Positions 16,888 to 26,500 of a stretch of DNA of 64,000 bases are shown here, piece after piece (position 1 is the first letter of the stretch; the number at the start of each line of letters is the position of its first letter). Source of the DNA: Pseudomonadota bacterium. Lineage in GTDB: Bacteria > Pseudomonadota > Alphaproteobacteria > Reyranellales > Reyranellaceae. The notes under the pieces were generated by a model, which saw only the letters and a list, made by a program, of their open reading frames with translations, searched no databases and was not told the origin of the DNA. Location: positions 20,782 to 84,781 of the forward strand of contig JAEWIV010000363.1 in the NCBI GenBank assembly GCA_023386865.1, given 5' to 3'. Made by a program: the position numbers and the translations under genes.

Positions 16888-17655
16888 TCACTGCATCGGT
16901 TGGTACGAGCCCGACGCATCGCCGTTCCGGGCAGTCTGGCGCACGACCTGCGCCACACCCTGCCGATTCTGCACGATCTGCACGCGATCGCCCAACTGGA
17001 TATCGCCGTCGTCAGGCTGCGCCACCGTGACCTGCTGGCCGTCGTCCTTCTGCACAGTGACCTCGATGCCGCGGCCCGAGCCGCGCTGGCCATCGGCGAT
17101 CGTGCCCGCGATGGCGCCCCCCACCATGCCCAGAACGGCGCCGACGATGCCGCCGCCCAGCGTCTGGCTGGTGATGGCCCCGATCGTCGCGCCAGCACCG
17201 GCACCGAGAAGGCCACCAATCAGCGGGCCATTGCCACCGCCGCTGCCGCCCGAGCCGGCCAACGCCACCTCGCGCACCGAGACGACGCGTCCGGTGTCGC
17301 CAATGCCGCCGTAGTTGCTCCCCTGAGCGGGGTAAGCCTGGTTTGGATATGAGCCCTGGTTCGGGTAGGTGCCCTGGTTGGGATAGGCCCCCTGGTTGGG
17401 ATAGCCCCCCTGGGTCGGGTAGGAGGCGCTGACGCGCTGGGCGCCGCCATAGGGTCCGCCGCTATTGTAGGCGCCTGTCTGATACGGTCCTGGACCATAC
17501 GGGCCAGACCCATACGGGCCGCCGCCATAGGCGCCCGCCTGCGGCGCTCCCGCCGTGTTGACAATGCCAGGTTGGACCGCGTTCGACGCGCAGGCGCCTA
17601 GTCCCGCTGCCAGCAGCAGCGGCAGCAGCAATGAACGGATCGTGTTGCCCCTCAT
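16888..17655 (-). CDS. Glycine-zipper lipoprotein with Tyr/Pro/Gln/Gly-rich spacer
   Basis: This 255-aa paralogue of the downstream gene has the lipobox LGAC (Cys about 22), the same NAVQPGIVNT start of the mature protein, a glycine zipper at about 148-185 and the same C-terminal domain (EVTVQKDDGQ, DDGDIQLGDRV). It differs by an inserted spacer of about 80 residues rich in Gly, Tyr and Pro, including four to five YPNQG-type pentapeptides near 83-107. The spacer may reach toward peptidoglycan. GGGAGGG precedes the ATG. The pair arose by tandem duplication. Confidence 0.85.
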   Translation of the reverse strand: MRGNTIRSLLLPLLLAAGLGACASNAVQPGIVNTAGAPQAGAYGGGPYGSGPYGPGPYQTGAYNSGGPYGGAQRVSASYPTQGGYPNQGAYPNQGTYPNQGSYPNQAYPAQGSNYGGIGDTGRVVSVREVALAGSGGSGGGNGPLIGGLLGAGAGATIGAITSQTLGGGIVGAVLGMVGGAIAGTIADGQRGSGRGIEVTVQKDDGQQVTVAQPDDGDIQLGDRVQIVQNRQGVAQVVRQTARNGDASGSYQPMQ

Positions 17656-17715
17656 GACACCCTCCCGGCCGTATGCTGTATACGCATCGATTTTCGACCG
17701 AATTGGGGCGTCCGT

Positions 17716-17922
17716 CTAATCACGTTCTTCGATCCAGGCGGCCTGAATGGCTTCCAGGATCTTCTCGTTGGAGCGGTTGGGATCGTCCTCGAAATCCGGC
17801 AGTTCCATCACCCAGCGGTGAAGGTCCGTGAACCGTAAATTGACATTGTCAACATCGGGGTGGCGCTCCTCGAGCTCGATCGCGATGTCCTGCACGTCGG
17901 TCCAGCGCAGCTTCTTGGCCAT
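17716..17922 (-). CDS. iscX: Fe-S assembly protein IscX
   Basis: This 68-aa acidic protein of the IscX family (MAKKLRWTDVQDIAIELEE, WIEERD end) has the usual size of about 66 aa. IscX binds IscS and Fe and modulates Fe-S cluster assembly. It is the last gene of the isc operon, 20 bp after fdx. The internal ATG is used; a frame extending further upstream would cover fdx. Confidence 0.93.
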   Translation of the reverse strand: MAKKLRWTDVQDIAIELEERHPDVDNVNLRFTDLHRWVMELPDFEDDPNRSNEKILEAIQAAWIEERD

Positions 17923-17942
17923 TCCCCCTCCGTTTTGCCGAT

Positions 17943-18278
17943 CTATTTGTCGACCATCATGTTTCGGGTCGCCGCCGGCAGTTTGACCACGAGCCCGTCG
18001 AGCGCCTCGGTCATGCGGATCTGGCAGCCCAGACGCGACGTATGGGTAAGGCCGAAGGCGAGGTCGAGCATGTCCTCCTCGTCGTCGCTCGCCGGGGCGA
18101 GCTTGTCGAACCATGCCTTCTCGACGACGACATGGCAGGTCGAGCAGGCGAGCGAGCCCTCGCAGGCGCCCTCTATGGCAATGTGATTGCGGTGGGCGAT
18201 CTCGAGCACGCTGAGACCGAGCGGCGCCTCCACCTCCTTGCGCGAGCCGTCCTTCAAAATGAATGTCATCTTCGGCAT
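17943..18278 (-). CDS. fdx: [2Fe-2S] ferredoxin of the ISC system
   Basis: This 111-aa adrenodoxin-type ferredoxin has cluster ligands at Cys39, 45 and 48 ([10 protein letters not shown]) and Cys85 (LGCQIRM), and acidic residues DDEEDMLD between them. It supplies electrons to IscS/IscU for cluster formation. ATG 18278 has GGGCGAG at a suitable distance; a GTG at 18284 overlapping the hscA stop is the alternative. It lies directly after hscA. Confidence 0.95.
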   Translation of the reverse strand: MPKMTFILKDGSRKEVEAPLGLSVLEIAHRNHIAIEGACEGSLACSTCHVVVEKAWFDKLAPASDDEEDMLDLAFGLTHTSRLGCQIRMTEALDGLVVKLPAATRNMMVDK

Positions 18279-18280
18279 CG

Positions 18281-20188
18281 TCACTCGCCCGTCGGGTCCG
18301 TCACCCGGCTTTCCAGTTCGTTCACAGATTTGCCTGCCAGCGCCTCGCGGATGCCGCGATCCATGCGCCGCTCGGCGAACGGCTTGGACAAGGTCTCCAG
18401 CGCCTCCGCCGCGGCATTGATCGCGTCGCGGTCCTCGCCGGCCGTCGCAGCCTCCAGCCGGGCGCGGCCCTGGTCGAGCCGGGAGCGTTCCTCGGCATCG
18501 AGCAGCGCACCATCACGGGCGAGCGCGGCGTCGAGCGCCAGCAGACTGCGGCGGGCTTCGACCTTGGCCTCGGTCAGCAGGCGGGCCGTCATGTCGGCCT
18601 CGGCATTCTCCATGCTGTCATAGAGCATGTCGGCCATGTCCTCGTGGCTGAGACCATAGGACGGTTTTACTTCGATACGCTGCTGCACACCCGTGGTGCG
18701 CTCCTCGGCCGACACGGTGAGAAGCCCGTCGGCATCGACGGCGAAGCCGACACGGATGCGCGCCGCGCCCGCGGTCATCGGCGGGATGCCCAAAAGCTCG
18801 AAGCGGGCCAGGCTGCGGCAGTCGGCAACCATCTCGCGCTCGCCCTGCACGACGTGGATCGCCATTGCCGTCTGGCCGTCCTGATAGGTGGTGAAGTCCT
18901 GCGCGAGCTGAACCGGAATCGGCGTATTGCGCGGCACGACCTTCTCGACGATGCCTCCCATGGTCTCGAGGCCCAGCGATAGCGGCGTGACGTCGAGCAG
19001 CAGCGTGTCGCCACCACCGGTCAGCGCTTCGGCCTGCAGCGCCGCTCCCAGCGCCACGACCTCGTCGGGATCGATGTCGGTGAGCGGCGCCTTGCCGGTC
19101 ATGCTCGCAACCTCGGCACGCACCAGGGGGACCCGGGTCGAACCGCCGACCAGGACGACGCCCTGTATCTCGGCCGCAGTCATGCCGGCGTCGCCCAGCA
19201 CGTGCCGGGCAATGTCGAGAGTCCGCCGGACGTAGTCGGCGATCATCGCCTCGAATTCGGCGCGCGTCAGCGCATGGAACGACGGCACACCCCGAATCTC
19301 CAGACGGCCCGAGGTCTGGTCACGATCGGAAAGCTGCTCCTTCATGGTGCGGGCCAGGGCCAGCGCTGACTTGACTGCCGCCTCGTCGACCTGGCCGGCC
19401 AGCCCATCCGTCTTGCGCTCGGCCAGCATGCGCTCGGCGATCGCCCGGTCGAAGTCGTCGCCGCCCAGGGCGGTATCGCCGCCTGTCGCCAGCACCTGGA
19501 ACACGCCCTTCTCCAGGCGGAGCAGGGAGAAGTCGAAAGTGCCGCCGCCGAGATCGTAGACCGCGTAGAGGCCTTCTGCCCCCTTGTCCAAGCCATAAGC
19601 CAGCGCCGCCGCCGTCGGTTCGTTGACCAGGCGCAACACCTCGAGGCCAGCCACGCGCGCGGCGTCGCGCGTGGCGGTGCGCGCCGCATCGTCGAAGTAG
19701 GCCGGCACGGTGATGACGGCGCGCTCGACCGGCTTCTCGAGCGCATCCTCCGCGCGCTTGCGCAAGGCCTTCAGGATCTCGGCCGAGATCTCGACCGGCG
19801 AGCGCGCTCTGCCGGCGATCCTGAGCTTCACCATGTCGGTCTCGCCGCTGCCCGGCTCGATCTCGTAGGGCAGCACGCCGGCCACCGCGTGAAGGTCGGC
19901 AGCACCACGCCCCATCAAACGCTTCACCGAGGCAACGACGTTGCGCGGCTCGCGCGCCAGAACCTGGCGCGCCTCGTCGCCCACCAGCACGCCGCCGGAC
20001 GACGGGTAAGCCACGACCGACGGCACCATGGCCGTGCCGGCCTCGTCGTGCAGCGCGGCGGGCTTGCCCTCGCGGGCGATTGCCACCACCGAGTTGGTCG
20101 TGCCGAGATCGATGCCGACCGCCAGCGAGCCTTCACCGGCATGCGGCAGCGGCGTTTCACCCGGCTCGTGGATTTCCATCAACGTCAT
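18281..20188 (-). CDS. hscA: Hsp70 chaperone HscA of Fe-S assembly
   Basis: This is a 635-aa Hsp70. The ATPase domain has [11 protein letters not shown] (about 24), [11 protein letters not shown] (about 215) and [10 protein letters not shown] (about 350). The substrate-binding domain with TPLSLG (about 407) follows, then a helical lid. Together with HscB it binds the LPPVK motif of IscU and releases the finished cluster. The ATG overlaps the hscB stop by ATGA. Length and gene order fit the family. Confidence 0.95.
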   Translation of the reverse strand: MTLMEIHEPGETPLPHAGEGSLAVGIDLGTTNSVVAIAREGKPAALHDEAGTAMVPSVVAYPSSGGVLVGDEARQVLAREPRNVVASVKRLMGRGAADLHAVAGVLPYEIEPGSGETDMVKLRIAGRARSPVEISAEILKALRKRAEDALEKPVERAVITVPAYFDDAARTATRDAARVAGLEVLRLVNEPTAAALAYGLDKGAEGLYAVYDLGGGTFDFSLLRLEKGVFQVLATGGDTALGGDDFDRAIAERMLAERKTDGLAGQVDEAAVKSALALARTMKEQLSDRDQTSGRLEIRGVPSFHALTRAEFEAMIADYVRRTLDIARHVLGDAGMTAAEIQGVVLVGGSTRVPLVRAEVASMTGKAPLTDIDPDEVVALGAALQAEALTGGGDTLLLDVTPLSLGLETMGGIVEKVVPRNTPIPVQLAQDFTTYQDGQTAMAIHVVQGEREMVADCRSLARFELLGIPPMTAGAARIRVGFAVDADGLLTVSAEERTTGVQQRIEVKPSYGLSHEDMADMLYDSMENAEADMTARLLTEAKVEARRSLLALDAALARDGALLDAEERSRLDQGRARLEAATAGEDRDAINAAAEALETLSKPFAERRMDRGIREALAGKSVNELESRVTDPTGE

Positions 20189-20697
20189 GCGGTCGACCGT
20201 TCGATATTCAAGCGCCGCGCCCGCGCCTCCTCGGCGAACTTGTCGAGGTAGCGAAGGCGAAGGAGCGTCTTTCTGATGGCTGGCTTGTCCTCTGCCAGGA
20301 ACAGCGCACCGAGAGCGGCGAGCGATGCCTCGATGTCGTCGCGCGCCTTGGCCGCGAGCAAATCGACCGCCTCGATCGACGCCGCTTCATGAAGTTCCTC
20401 GCGCGCTTCCATGGCCTCCATCAACAGCTCCGGATCGTCGATCGTCTTGCCGTCGCCGGGCAGCTCCACGCCCCTGAGCTGCGCGAGATAGACGGCGCGG
20501 CTCAGCGGATCCTTCAGCGTCCGGTAGGCATCGTTCAGGGCCGCTGCTAGGGACGAGGCCCTGGCCCGCTCCACCGCCGGCTTGGCAACGAACCGGTCGG
20601 GATGCCACTGGCGCTGGAGCGCAAAATAGGCCCGGTCGAGCGACGCGATGTCCAGGTCGAGCGCCGCCGGCAGTCCCAGCCGCGCAAAATGATCCAT
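20185..20697 (-). CDS. hscB: J-domain co-chaperone HscB
   Basis: This 170-aa protein has an N-terminal J domain with the HPD tripeptide at 32-34 (QWHPDRF) and a C-terminal helical HSCB domain that binds IscU. It delivers IscU to HscA and stimulates ATP hydrolysis. It starts 10 bp after iscA ends and overlaps hscA by 4 bp. Confidence 0.95.
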   Translation of the reverse strand: MDHFARLGLPAALDLDIASLDRAYFALQRQWHPDRFVAKPAVERARASSLAAALNDAYRTLKDPLSRAVYLAQLRGVELPGDGKTIDDPELLMEAMEAREELHEAASIEAVDLLAAKARDDIEASLAALGALFLAEDKPAIRKTLLRLRYLDKFAEEARARRLNIERSTA

Positions 20698-20706
20698 GAT
20701 CCGGCT

Positions 20707-21108
20707 TCAGACGTGGAAGGATTCGCCGCAACCGCAGCGGCCCTTCTCATTGGGATTGCGGAAAACGAAGCCGGACTTCAGCTTGTCCTCCTCGTAGTCC
20801 ATCACCGTGCCGATCAGGAACAGCGAAGCCTTGGGATCGATCAAAAGCTTCACGCCTTCGGTATCGACCACCTCGTCCATCGGCTCCTGCTTGTCGGCAT
20901 ATTCCAGGGTGTAGGACATGCCCGAGCAGCCTTTGGTGCGAACGCCGATGCGGATGCCGGCGGTTTCCTTGCCGCGCTTGTCGATCAACGCCTTCACGCG
21001 TGCGGCGGCGGCCGGCGTCACCGACATGACCTGCGGGCGCGGCCGGCGCGGTCTGGGCGCTGCGGATGCGGCAGGCTTGGCAGCTTCGGTCGTCGTTGGC
21101 GTGCTCAT
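20707..21108 (-). CDS. iscA: A-type Fe-S carrier IscA
   Basis: The protein has 133 aa. After a 25-residue Ala/Pro/Arg-rich N-terminal extension, longer than in E. coli, comes the A-type domain with the three conserved Cys, in GCSGMSY (about 75) and CGCGESF near the end. It carries clusters from IscU to apoproteins. The ATG at 21108 gives the first convincing start. The 38-bp gap to the first frame end of the extended iscU reading makes it part of the operon. Confidence 0.93.
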   Translation of the reverse strand: MSTPTTTEAAKPAASAAPRPRRPRPQVMSVTPAAAARVKALIDKRGKETAGIRIGVRTKGCSGMSYTLEYADKQEPMDEVVDTEGVKLLIDPKASLFLIGTVMDYEEDKLKSGFVFRNPNEKGRCGCGESFHV

Positions 21109-21145
21109 GACTCTCTCTCTGAAAATCGCTCGGCCTCGAGCCGCT

Positions 21146-21538
21146 CTACTCGGCCTTCTTGCCCGTCTTGGCGCGATAGTCGGCGATTGCCGCCTTGATC
21201 GCATCCTAGGCCAGGACCGAGCAGTGGATCTTCACCGGCGGCAGCGCCAGGTGCTTGGCGATGTCGGTGTTCTTGATGGTCTCGGCCTCGTCGATCGTCA
21301 TGCCCTTGACCCACTCGGTGACGAGCGAGCTCGAGGCGATCGCCGAGCCGCAGCCGAAGGTCTTGAACTTGGCGTCCTCGATCAGCCCATCAGCGCCGAC
21401 CCTGATCTGCAGCTTCATGACGTCGCCGCAGGCCGGTGCGCCGACCAGGCCGGTGCCGACATCTTCCGAGTTCTTGTCGAGCGACCCGATGTTGCGCGGG
21501 TTCTCGTAGTGGTCGATCAGCTTGTCGCTGTAAGCCAT
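21146..21538 (-). CDS. iscU: Fe-S scaffold IscU, interrupted by an in-frame TAG
   Basis: The reading frame gives IscU with Cys37, Cys63 and Cys106 and LPPVK at 99-103, in the exact numbering of the family. After VLA at residue 110 a TAG codon (21206-21208) stops translation. The same frame then continues DAIKAAIADYRAKTGKKAE to a second TAG at 21146-21148, which is the normal IscU C-terminal helix. The usual residue at the stop is Glu, so a single GAG to TAG change explains it. The shortened protein (21206-21538, 110 aa) keeps all ligands but lacks the last helix. This may be a true mutation, a read-through site or a base-call error. Confidence 0.9.
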
Positions 21539-21568
21539 GACTCTCTCCTCAGATTCCGACGGGCTGGC

Positions 21569-22807
21569 TCAGTGAGCAGCCCATTCGATGGACTTAATGT
21601 CGATGCCTTCCTGGGCCATCTCCCAGAGCGGGCTCATCTCGCGCAGCTTCTTGACGTGGCGCACCAGCTCCTCGACGGCGGTATCAACTTCGTGCTCGGT
21701 GGTGAAACGCCCGAGCCCAATGCGCAGTGACGTATGTGCCAGATCCTCTTCGACGCCGAGCGCCCGCAGCACGTAGCTCGGCTCGAGCGACGCCGAGGTG
21801 CAGGCCGAGCCGGACGATACGGCCAGGTTCTTGATGCCCATCATCAGCGACTCGCCCTCGACATAGGCGAAGCTGATGTTGAGGTTGCCCGGGATGCGGT
21901 GCTCGAGGTCGCCGTTGACGAAGATCTCCGGCAGGCGGTCCTGCAGGCCCTTCAGCATGCGCGCCTGCAGCTTGGTGAGCCGCTTGGCCTCGTCGCCCAT
22001 CTCGTTCATGGCGATCTCGGCCGCCTCGCCGAGGCCGACGCAGAGCGGCGTCGGCAGGGTACCCGAGCGGAAACCACGCTCCTGCCCGCCGCCGACGATC
22101 AGCGGCACCAGCCGCACGCGCGGCTTGCGACGCACGTAGAGCGCGCCGATGCCCTTGGGCCCGTAGATCTTGTGACCCGAGATGCTCATCAGGTCGATGT
22201 TCATCGCCTCGACGTCGAGCGCGATCTTGCCGGCGGCCTGCGCCGCATCGGTGTGGAAGAAGGTCTTCTTCTCGCGGCAGATCTTGCCGATCTCGACCAG
22301 CGGCTGGATGACGCCGATCTCGTTGTTCACCGCCATGACCGACACCACCACCGTCTTGTCGGTGATGGCCGCGCGCAGCGCGTCGAGATCGATCAGGCCG
22401 TTCTTCTGCACCGGCAGGTACGTCACCTCGAAGCCCTGCTCCTGAAGATGGCGGCAGGTATCGAGCACGCACTTGTGCTCGGTCACGGTGGTGACGATGT
22501 GGTTCTTGCGGTCCTTGTAGAACTCGGCGACGCCGCGGATGGCGAGGTTGTTCGATTCGGTGGCGCCCGAGGTGAAGATCACTTCCTTCTCATCGGCGCC
22601 GATCAGCTTGGCGACCTGGCCGCGCGCCTTCTCGACGCCCTCCTCGGCCTCCCAGCCATAGGAATGACTGCGCGAATGGGGGTTCCCGAACTGATGCGTG
22701 AAGTACGGCATCATCGCTTCCAGCACGCGCGGATCGAGCGGCGTCGTGGCCTGGTAGTCGAGGTAGATCGGCTGGTCGTTGCGCCGGATCTGGGTATGGA
22801 CGTTCAT
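21569..22807 (-). CDS. iscS: Cysteine desulfurase IscS
   Basis: This 412-aa PLP enzyme takes sulfur from cysteine and hands it to IscU, and also to MnmA. Visible marks are [14 protein letters not shown] at the start, TEHK (about 110), the PLP lysine in [10 protein letters not shown] (about 212) and the catalytic Cys loop [14 protein letters not shown] (about 335). The C-terminus ends in the IscS-type region [10 protein letters not shown], as needed for IscU binding. It follows the NifS-like gene by 18 bp. Confidence 0.96.
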   Translation of the reverse strand: MNVHTQIRRNDQPIYLDYQATTPLDPRVLEAMMPYFTHQFGNPHSRSHSYGWEAEEGVEKARGQVAKLIGADEKEVIFTSGATESNNLAIRGVAEFYKDRKNHIVTTVTEHKCVLDTCRHLQEQGFEVTYLPVQKNGLIDLDALRAAITDKTVVVSVMAVNNEIGVIQPLVEIGKICREKKTFFHTDAAQAAGKIALDVEAMNIDLMSISGHKIYGPKGIGALYVRRKPRVRLVPLIVGGGQERGFRSGTLPTPLCVGLGEAAEIAMNEMGDEAKRLTKLQARMLKGLQDRLPEIFVNGDLEHRIPGNLNISFAYVEGESLMMGIKNLAVSSGSACTSASLEPSYVLRALGVEEDLAHTSLRIGLGRFTTEHEVDTAVEELVRHVKKLREMSPLWEMAQEGIDIKSIEWAAH

Positions 22808-22825
22808 GCTAACCCCTTGAAATTA

Positions 22826-23941
22826 CTAGGCCGCACGGGCACTCGCAATATCCGACTTCCCTACTCGGATATATAGGTCCCGCCAGGCCGCAATCAAGCG
22901 ATCGATATCGCCGGATTGCGAGTTCCAGCCGAAACTAATTCTGATCGCCGAGCCCGCCTCGGCATCTTCTATTCCCATGGCAGCCAGCACCGCTGAGCGA
23001 TGGACCTTGCCCGACGAGCAGGCCGAGCCCGCGCTGACGCAGACGCCGGCAAGATCGAGCGCCATGACCTGGGTCTCGGCCGGAACCCCCGGCATGGAGA
23101 TGTAGGTCGTGTTGGGCAACCTCTTGCCACCTGAGCCAAACACACGCGCCTTGGATGCGATGGCCAGCAGCGCCGCTTCGCCCCGGTCGCGCAGCACGGA
23201 GTCGAGGCCCTTGGCCGCCTCGGCTGCTGCGCCGAAGCCAACGATGCCGGACAGGTTCTCCGTACCGGCGCGGCGATTGGTTTCCTGGCCGCCGCCGAAG
23301 CGGTTCGACGCGAACGGCGCATCGGCCCGCACGACCAGCGCGCCGGCGCCGGTCGGACCGCCGAGCTTGTGGGCTGCGAGGCTGAGATAATCGAGGCCGA
23401 GGCCGTGCAGGTCGACGGGCACCTTGCCGACTGCCTGGACCGCGTCGCAATGCACCAGCGCACCGGCCTTGCGGGCGATGCGCACCACGTCCGCCATCGG
23501 CTGCAGCACGCCGGTCTCGTTGTTGGCGAACATCACCGACACCAGGGCCGGCTCGTCCGAAGCAGCGAGCTTGCGCTCTAGGGCCGCGAGATCGAGCACG
23601 CCCTCGCCGTCGACCGGCACCAGGTCGGCGTCAGGCACGGCGCGCTGCACGCTCTCATGCTCTATCGACGAAATCAGCACGCGCCGGCGGCCGGTGCCGG
23701 CCAGCGCCATGTTGTTTGCCTCGGTGCCGCCCGACGTGAAGATGACTTCCGCCGGCAGGGCGCCGACCCGCGCCGCCACCTGGCGGCGCGCCTTGTCCAC
23801 GAGACTGCGCGCCTTGCGGCCGACGCCGTGCACCGCCGATGGATTGCCGCCCACGCGCAACGCTTCGACCATGGCGTCGAACGCCTGCGGCCTGAGCGGG
23901 CTGGTGGCGTTGTGGTCGAGATACACGGACGCGGCGGGCAT
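22826..23941 (-). CDS. Second cysteine desulfurase (NifS-like)
   Basis: This 371-aa class V aminotransferase is shorter and diverged from IscS. It has VYLDHNATSPLRP, the PLP Lys in AAHKLGGPTG (about 200) and a Cys loop SAGSACSSGKVHRS (about 313). The C-terminus lacks the IscS IKSIEWxxH tail. Many alphaproteobacteria place such a gene between iscR and iscS. It is probably an active desulfurase with a different partner, or it helps IscS; the exact task is not known from the sequence. It lies 17 bp after iscR. Confidence 0.9.
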   Translation of the reverse strand: MPAASVYLDHNATSPLRPQAFDAMVEALRVGGNPSAVHGVGRKARSLVDKARRQVAARVGALPAEVIFTSGGTEANNMALAGTGRRRVLISSIEHESVQRAVPDADLVPVDGEGVLDLAALERKLAASDEPALVSVMFANNETGVLQPMADVVRIARKAGALVHCDAVQAVGKVPVDLHGLGLDYLSLAAHKLGGPTGAGALVVRADAPFASNRFGGGQETNRRAGTENLSGIVGFGAAAEAAKGLDSVLRDRGEAALLAIASKARVFGSGGKRLPNTTYISMPGVPAETQVMALDLAGVCVSAGSACSSGKVHRSAVLAAMGIEDAEAGSAIRISFGWNSQSGDIDRLIAAWRDLYIRVGKSDIASARAA

Positions 23942-23958
23942 CGGGCTAGCCTTGTCGA

Positions 23959-24435
23959 TCAGCTCGCGGCGGCCATCGCGGAATCGTTGTTGGCCACAGC
24001 CGGCGCCTCGGAGATACGCGGCGCCAGACGCCGTTCGAGCACGTCATGCAAGGTGACCGAGCTCAGGAATGCGTGGATCTGGTTGCCGAGTTCCTCCCAA
24101 AGGTCGTGTGTCAGGCACTTGCTGCGGTCGGCGCGGCAGCCGGTGGCGCCCATTTCGGTGCAGCGCGTCGCCTTGATCGGCTCGTCGACCGCCAGAATGA
24201 TTTCCGAAACCCGCGTCTCGGCCGAGCCACGTGCCAGGCGATAGCCGCCGCCCGGGCCACGCACGCTCTTCACCAAGCCGGCGCGACGCAGGCGGGCAAA
24301 GAGCTGCTCCAGATATGACAAAGAGATTTCCTGCCGGGTGGCGATATCGGACAACGACACCGGCTTGGCCTGCGCATGGCGCGCGAGATCGACCATCGCC
24401 ATAACGGCGTAACGACCCTTGGTGCTGAGCTTCAC
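23959..24435 (-). CDS. iscR: Rrf2-type Fe-S regulator IscR
   Basis: This 158-aa winged-helix repressor starts MKLSTKGRYAVMAMVDLA. The DNA-binding wing is followed by the cluster ligands Cys92, Cys100 and Cys107 and a His at 110 (C-x7-C-x6-C). With a [2Fe-2S] cluster it represses the isc promoter. The C-terminal 25 residues are low-complexity. It is the first gene of the operon, and a matching IscR site lies 139 bp upstream. Confidence 0.95.
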   Translation of the reverse strand: MKLSTKGRYAVMAMVDLARHAQAKPVSLSDIATRQEISLSYLEQLFARLRRAGLVKSVRGPGGGYRLARGSAETRVSEIILAVDEPIKATRCTEMGATGCRADRSKCLTHDLWEELGNQIHAFLSSVTLHDVLERRLAPRISEAPAVANNDSAMAAAS

Positions 24436-24566
24436 AGCATCCTCCTCGCTCCGGCGCTTTGGCCGGCCGTCTGTACGAACGCCTAAAGGTCTTGAAAACC
24501 AAGGCGTTACTACGATATTGCGGTCCTCCCGACAGGGATCCGGGGAAAAACCGACTGAATGGCTCG

Positions 24567-24599
24567 GGTTTAGTAAACCTGACTGGGTTGGTCAAGTAT
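24567..24599 (-). promoter_or_regulatory. isc promoter overlapped by an IscR box
   Basis: On the reverse strand atacttgacc and agtcaggttta form the type 1 IscR pattern (TTGAC-N6-AGTCAGG, at 24574-24599). The same TTGACC (24590-24595) can serve as -35 with TAAACC (24567-24572) as -10 at 17-bp spacing. Binding would block RNA polymerase, which gives autorepression of the isc operon as in other proteobacteria. Confidence 0.7.
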
Positions 24600-24671
24600 C
24601 AAGAATCCCCCGAAAAATGCTGCTCCGGCCCGCGTCCGGCGGCCAATAATGAGGGAAAGACCGGAGTCTAG

Positions 24672-25346
24672 ATGCCCGACGTGATGTTCACCGGCCCGGA
24701 GGGTCGGCTCGAAGGCCGCTATCACCAGAGCAAGGAAGAGCACGCCCCGATTGCGCTGATCCTGCATCCGCACCCGCAGTATGGCGGGACGATGAACCAC
24801 AAGGTGGTGTTCTCCCTGTTCCATGTGTTCGTCAACCGCGGCTTCTCGGTGCTGCGCTTCAACACCCGCGGCGTTGGCAGGAGCCAGGGGCGCTTCGACA
24901 ACGGCATGGGCGAACTCAGCGACGCGGCAGCCGCGCTCGACTGGCTGCAGGGCATGAACGCCGATGCCAAGTCGTGCTGGATTGCGGGCTATTCATTCGG
25001 CGCCTGGATCGGCATGCAGTTGCTGATGCGCCGGCCCGAAATCGACTGCTTCGTCTCGGTGTCGCCGCCCGCCAACTCCTATGACTTCGCCTTCCTCGCC
25101 CCCTGCCCGTCCTCCGGCCTGATCGTCGGCGCGGAGAAGGACGAGGTCGTGCCGCTCGCCGACATCCAGAAGCTGGTGGCGCGGCTTTCCCTGCAGAAGG
25201 GCATCACGGTGGAATCGCGGACCATCAAGGGCGCCAACCACTTCTATCACGAGTCGCTCGACAAGCTTGCCATCGACGTCGACAAGTACGTCGCCAAGTG
25301 CCTGGTCAACCCGCCGGGCCGGGCGACCAGCAACAAGGAACCTTAA
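24672..25346 (+). CDS. Alpha/beta hydrolase (KANL3/Tex30-like)
   Basis: This 224-aa soluble hydrolase has the oxyanion region LILHPHPQYGGTMNHKV (about 29-45), the nucleophile elbow GYSFGAW with Ser at about 107, an acid in GAEKDEVVP (about 152) and the His in GANHFYH (about 190). This type is widespread as a predicted peptidase or esterase with unknown substrate. It is divergent from iscR and converges with anmK, the stops overlapping by 4 bp. Confidence 0.85.
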   Translation: MPDVMFTGPEGRLEGRYHQSKEEHAPIALILHPHPQYGGTMNHKVVFSLFHVFVNRGFSVLRFNTRGVGRSQGRFDNGMGELSDAAAALDWLQGMNADAKSCWIAGYSFGAWIGMQLLMRRPEIDCFVSVSPPANSYDFAFLAPCPSSGLIVGAEKDEVVPLADIQKLVARLSLQKGITVESRTIKGANHFYHESLDKLAIDVDKYVAKCLVNPPGRATSNKEP

Positions 25347-26425
25347 GGCTCGTCGAGGCGACCGCCCGTCAGCGGGCGGGGCGCGCCGGTGGTGCCCGGA
25401 AAGGTGATCGGCAAACCGCGTAACGAGCGAACCGCCAGGAACGCGAAGGCTTGCGCTTCCAGCGCGTCGCCATTCCAGCCGAGGCTGTCGGCCGTGACGA
25501 CCTTGCCGCGCGTCTCTTCGGCGAGGGCCTTCACCAGGGTCGGATTGCGCGCACCGCCGCCCGCGATCACCCACTGGGCGACCGGCATCGGAAAGTGACG
25601 GGCCGCCAGCGCGACGGCGCGCGCCGTGCCGCGGGTCAGCGTCGCGGCGCCGTCGGCGACGCCGAGGCCATCGGCCCACGAGTCGTTGAAGTCGCCGCGA
25701 TCGAGCGACTTGGGCGGCTTGGCCGCAAAATAGCGATGCTCGCTGAAGCGCTCGACGCGAGCGCGGTCGACCTTGCCCGACGCCGCGAGCGCGCCGTCGC
25801 GATCGAAGCGCAACCCGGCGCGGCGCGCGCACCAGTCGTCGATCGGGCCATTGCCCGGCCCGGTATCGAAAGCGAGCAGCGAGCCGTCGGCGCCGATCCA
25901 GGTGACGTTGCCGACACCGCCGATGTTCACCACGGCGAGCGGCTTGGGCAACGCGTGCGCCAGCGCGGCATGATAGACCGGCACCAGCGGCGCGCCCTGT
26001 CCGCCTGCCGTCACATCGGCGATGCGCAGGTCGCTCACCACCTTCACGCCGATGGCGCGCGCCAGCGCCGCGCCGTCGCCGATCTGCCAGGTGAAGCGGC
26101 GCTCCGGCCGATGGGTGATGGTCTGGCCATGAAAGCCAACGACATCGAGCGTCGACAGCGGCGTGCCGCTCTCGCGCGACCAACGCCTCACCGCCTCGAC
26201 ATGCGCCTCGGTCACCGCCCGCCCGGCCGCCATCGTCGCGTCGCTGGGCCGCTCCGCGCCGAACGCCGCCCGGATCAACCGTCGCACTTCGTCGGCATAG
26301 GGCACGGTCAGGAACCCGCCAAAGGTCCTCACCTGCTCGCCGTCGGTTTCGATCAGGGCTACGTCGACGCCGTCGACGGAAGTGCCGCTCATCAGGCCGA
26401 GGGCACGCAGGGAGGGTGCAGGCAT
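25343..26425 (-). CDS. anmK: Anhydro-N-acetylmuramic acid kinase AnmK
   Basis: This 360-aa sugar kinase cleaves and phosphorylates 1,6-anhydro-MurNAc in cell-wall recycling. It starts with the phosphate loop LMSGTSVDGVDVAL and has VVGFHGQTITH (about 98), VNIGGVGNVTW (about 168) and DTGPGNGPID (about 187), all standard for AnmK. It is divergent from tyrS, with 75 bp between them. Confidence 0.95.
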   Translation of the reverse strand: MPAPSLRALGLMSGTSVDGVDVALIETDGEQVRTFGGFLTVPYADEVRRLIRAAFGAERPSDATMAAGRAVTEAHVEAVRRWSRESGTPLSTLDVVGFHGQTITHRPERRFTWQIGDGAALARAIGVKVVSDLRIADVTAGGQGAPLVPVYHAALAHALPKPLAVVNIGGVGNVTWIGADGSLLAFDTGPGNGPIDDWCARRAGLRFDRDGALAASGKVDRARVERFSEHRYFAAKPPKSLDRGDFNDSWADGLGVADGAATLTRGTARAVALAARHFPMPVAQWVIAGGGARNPTLVKALAEETRGKVVTADSLGWNGDALEAQAFAFLAVRSLRGLPITFPGTTGAPRPLTGGRLDEP

Positions 26426-26500
26426 ACGCGGGTGCTGTCCGTTGAGAGGCGGTCGGGCTCGTGTTAAACCCCCGGCCCTTTAGGGACAACAGGCGAACCG

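Noticed and set aside
21206..21208. Selenocysteine or pyrrolysine recoding at the iscU TAG
   Set aside because: Selenocysteine uses UGA, and pyrrolysine genes are not seen; the family residue is Glu, so a simple GAG to TAG change is more likely.
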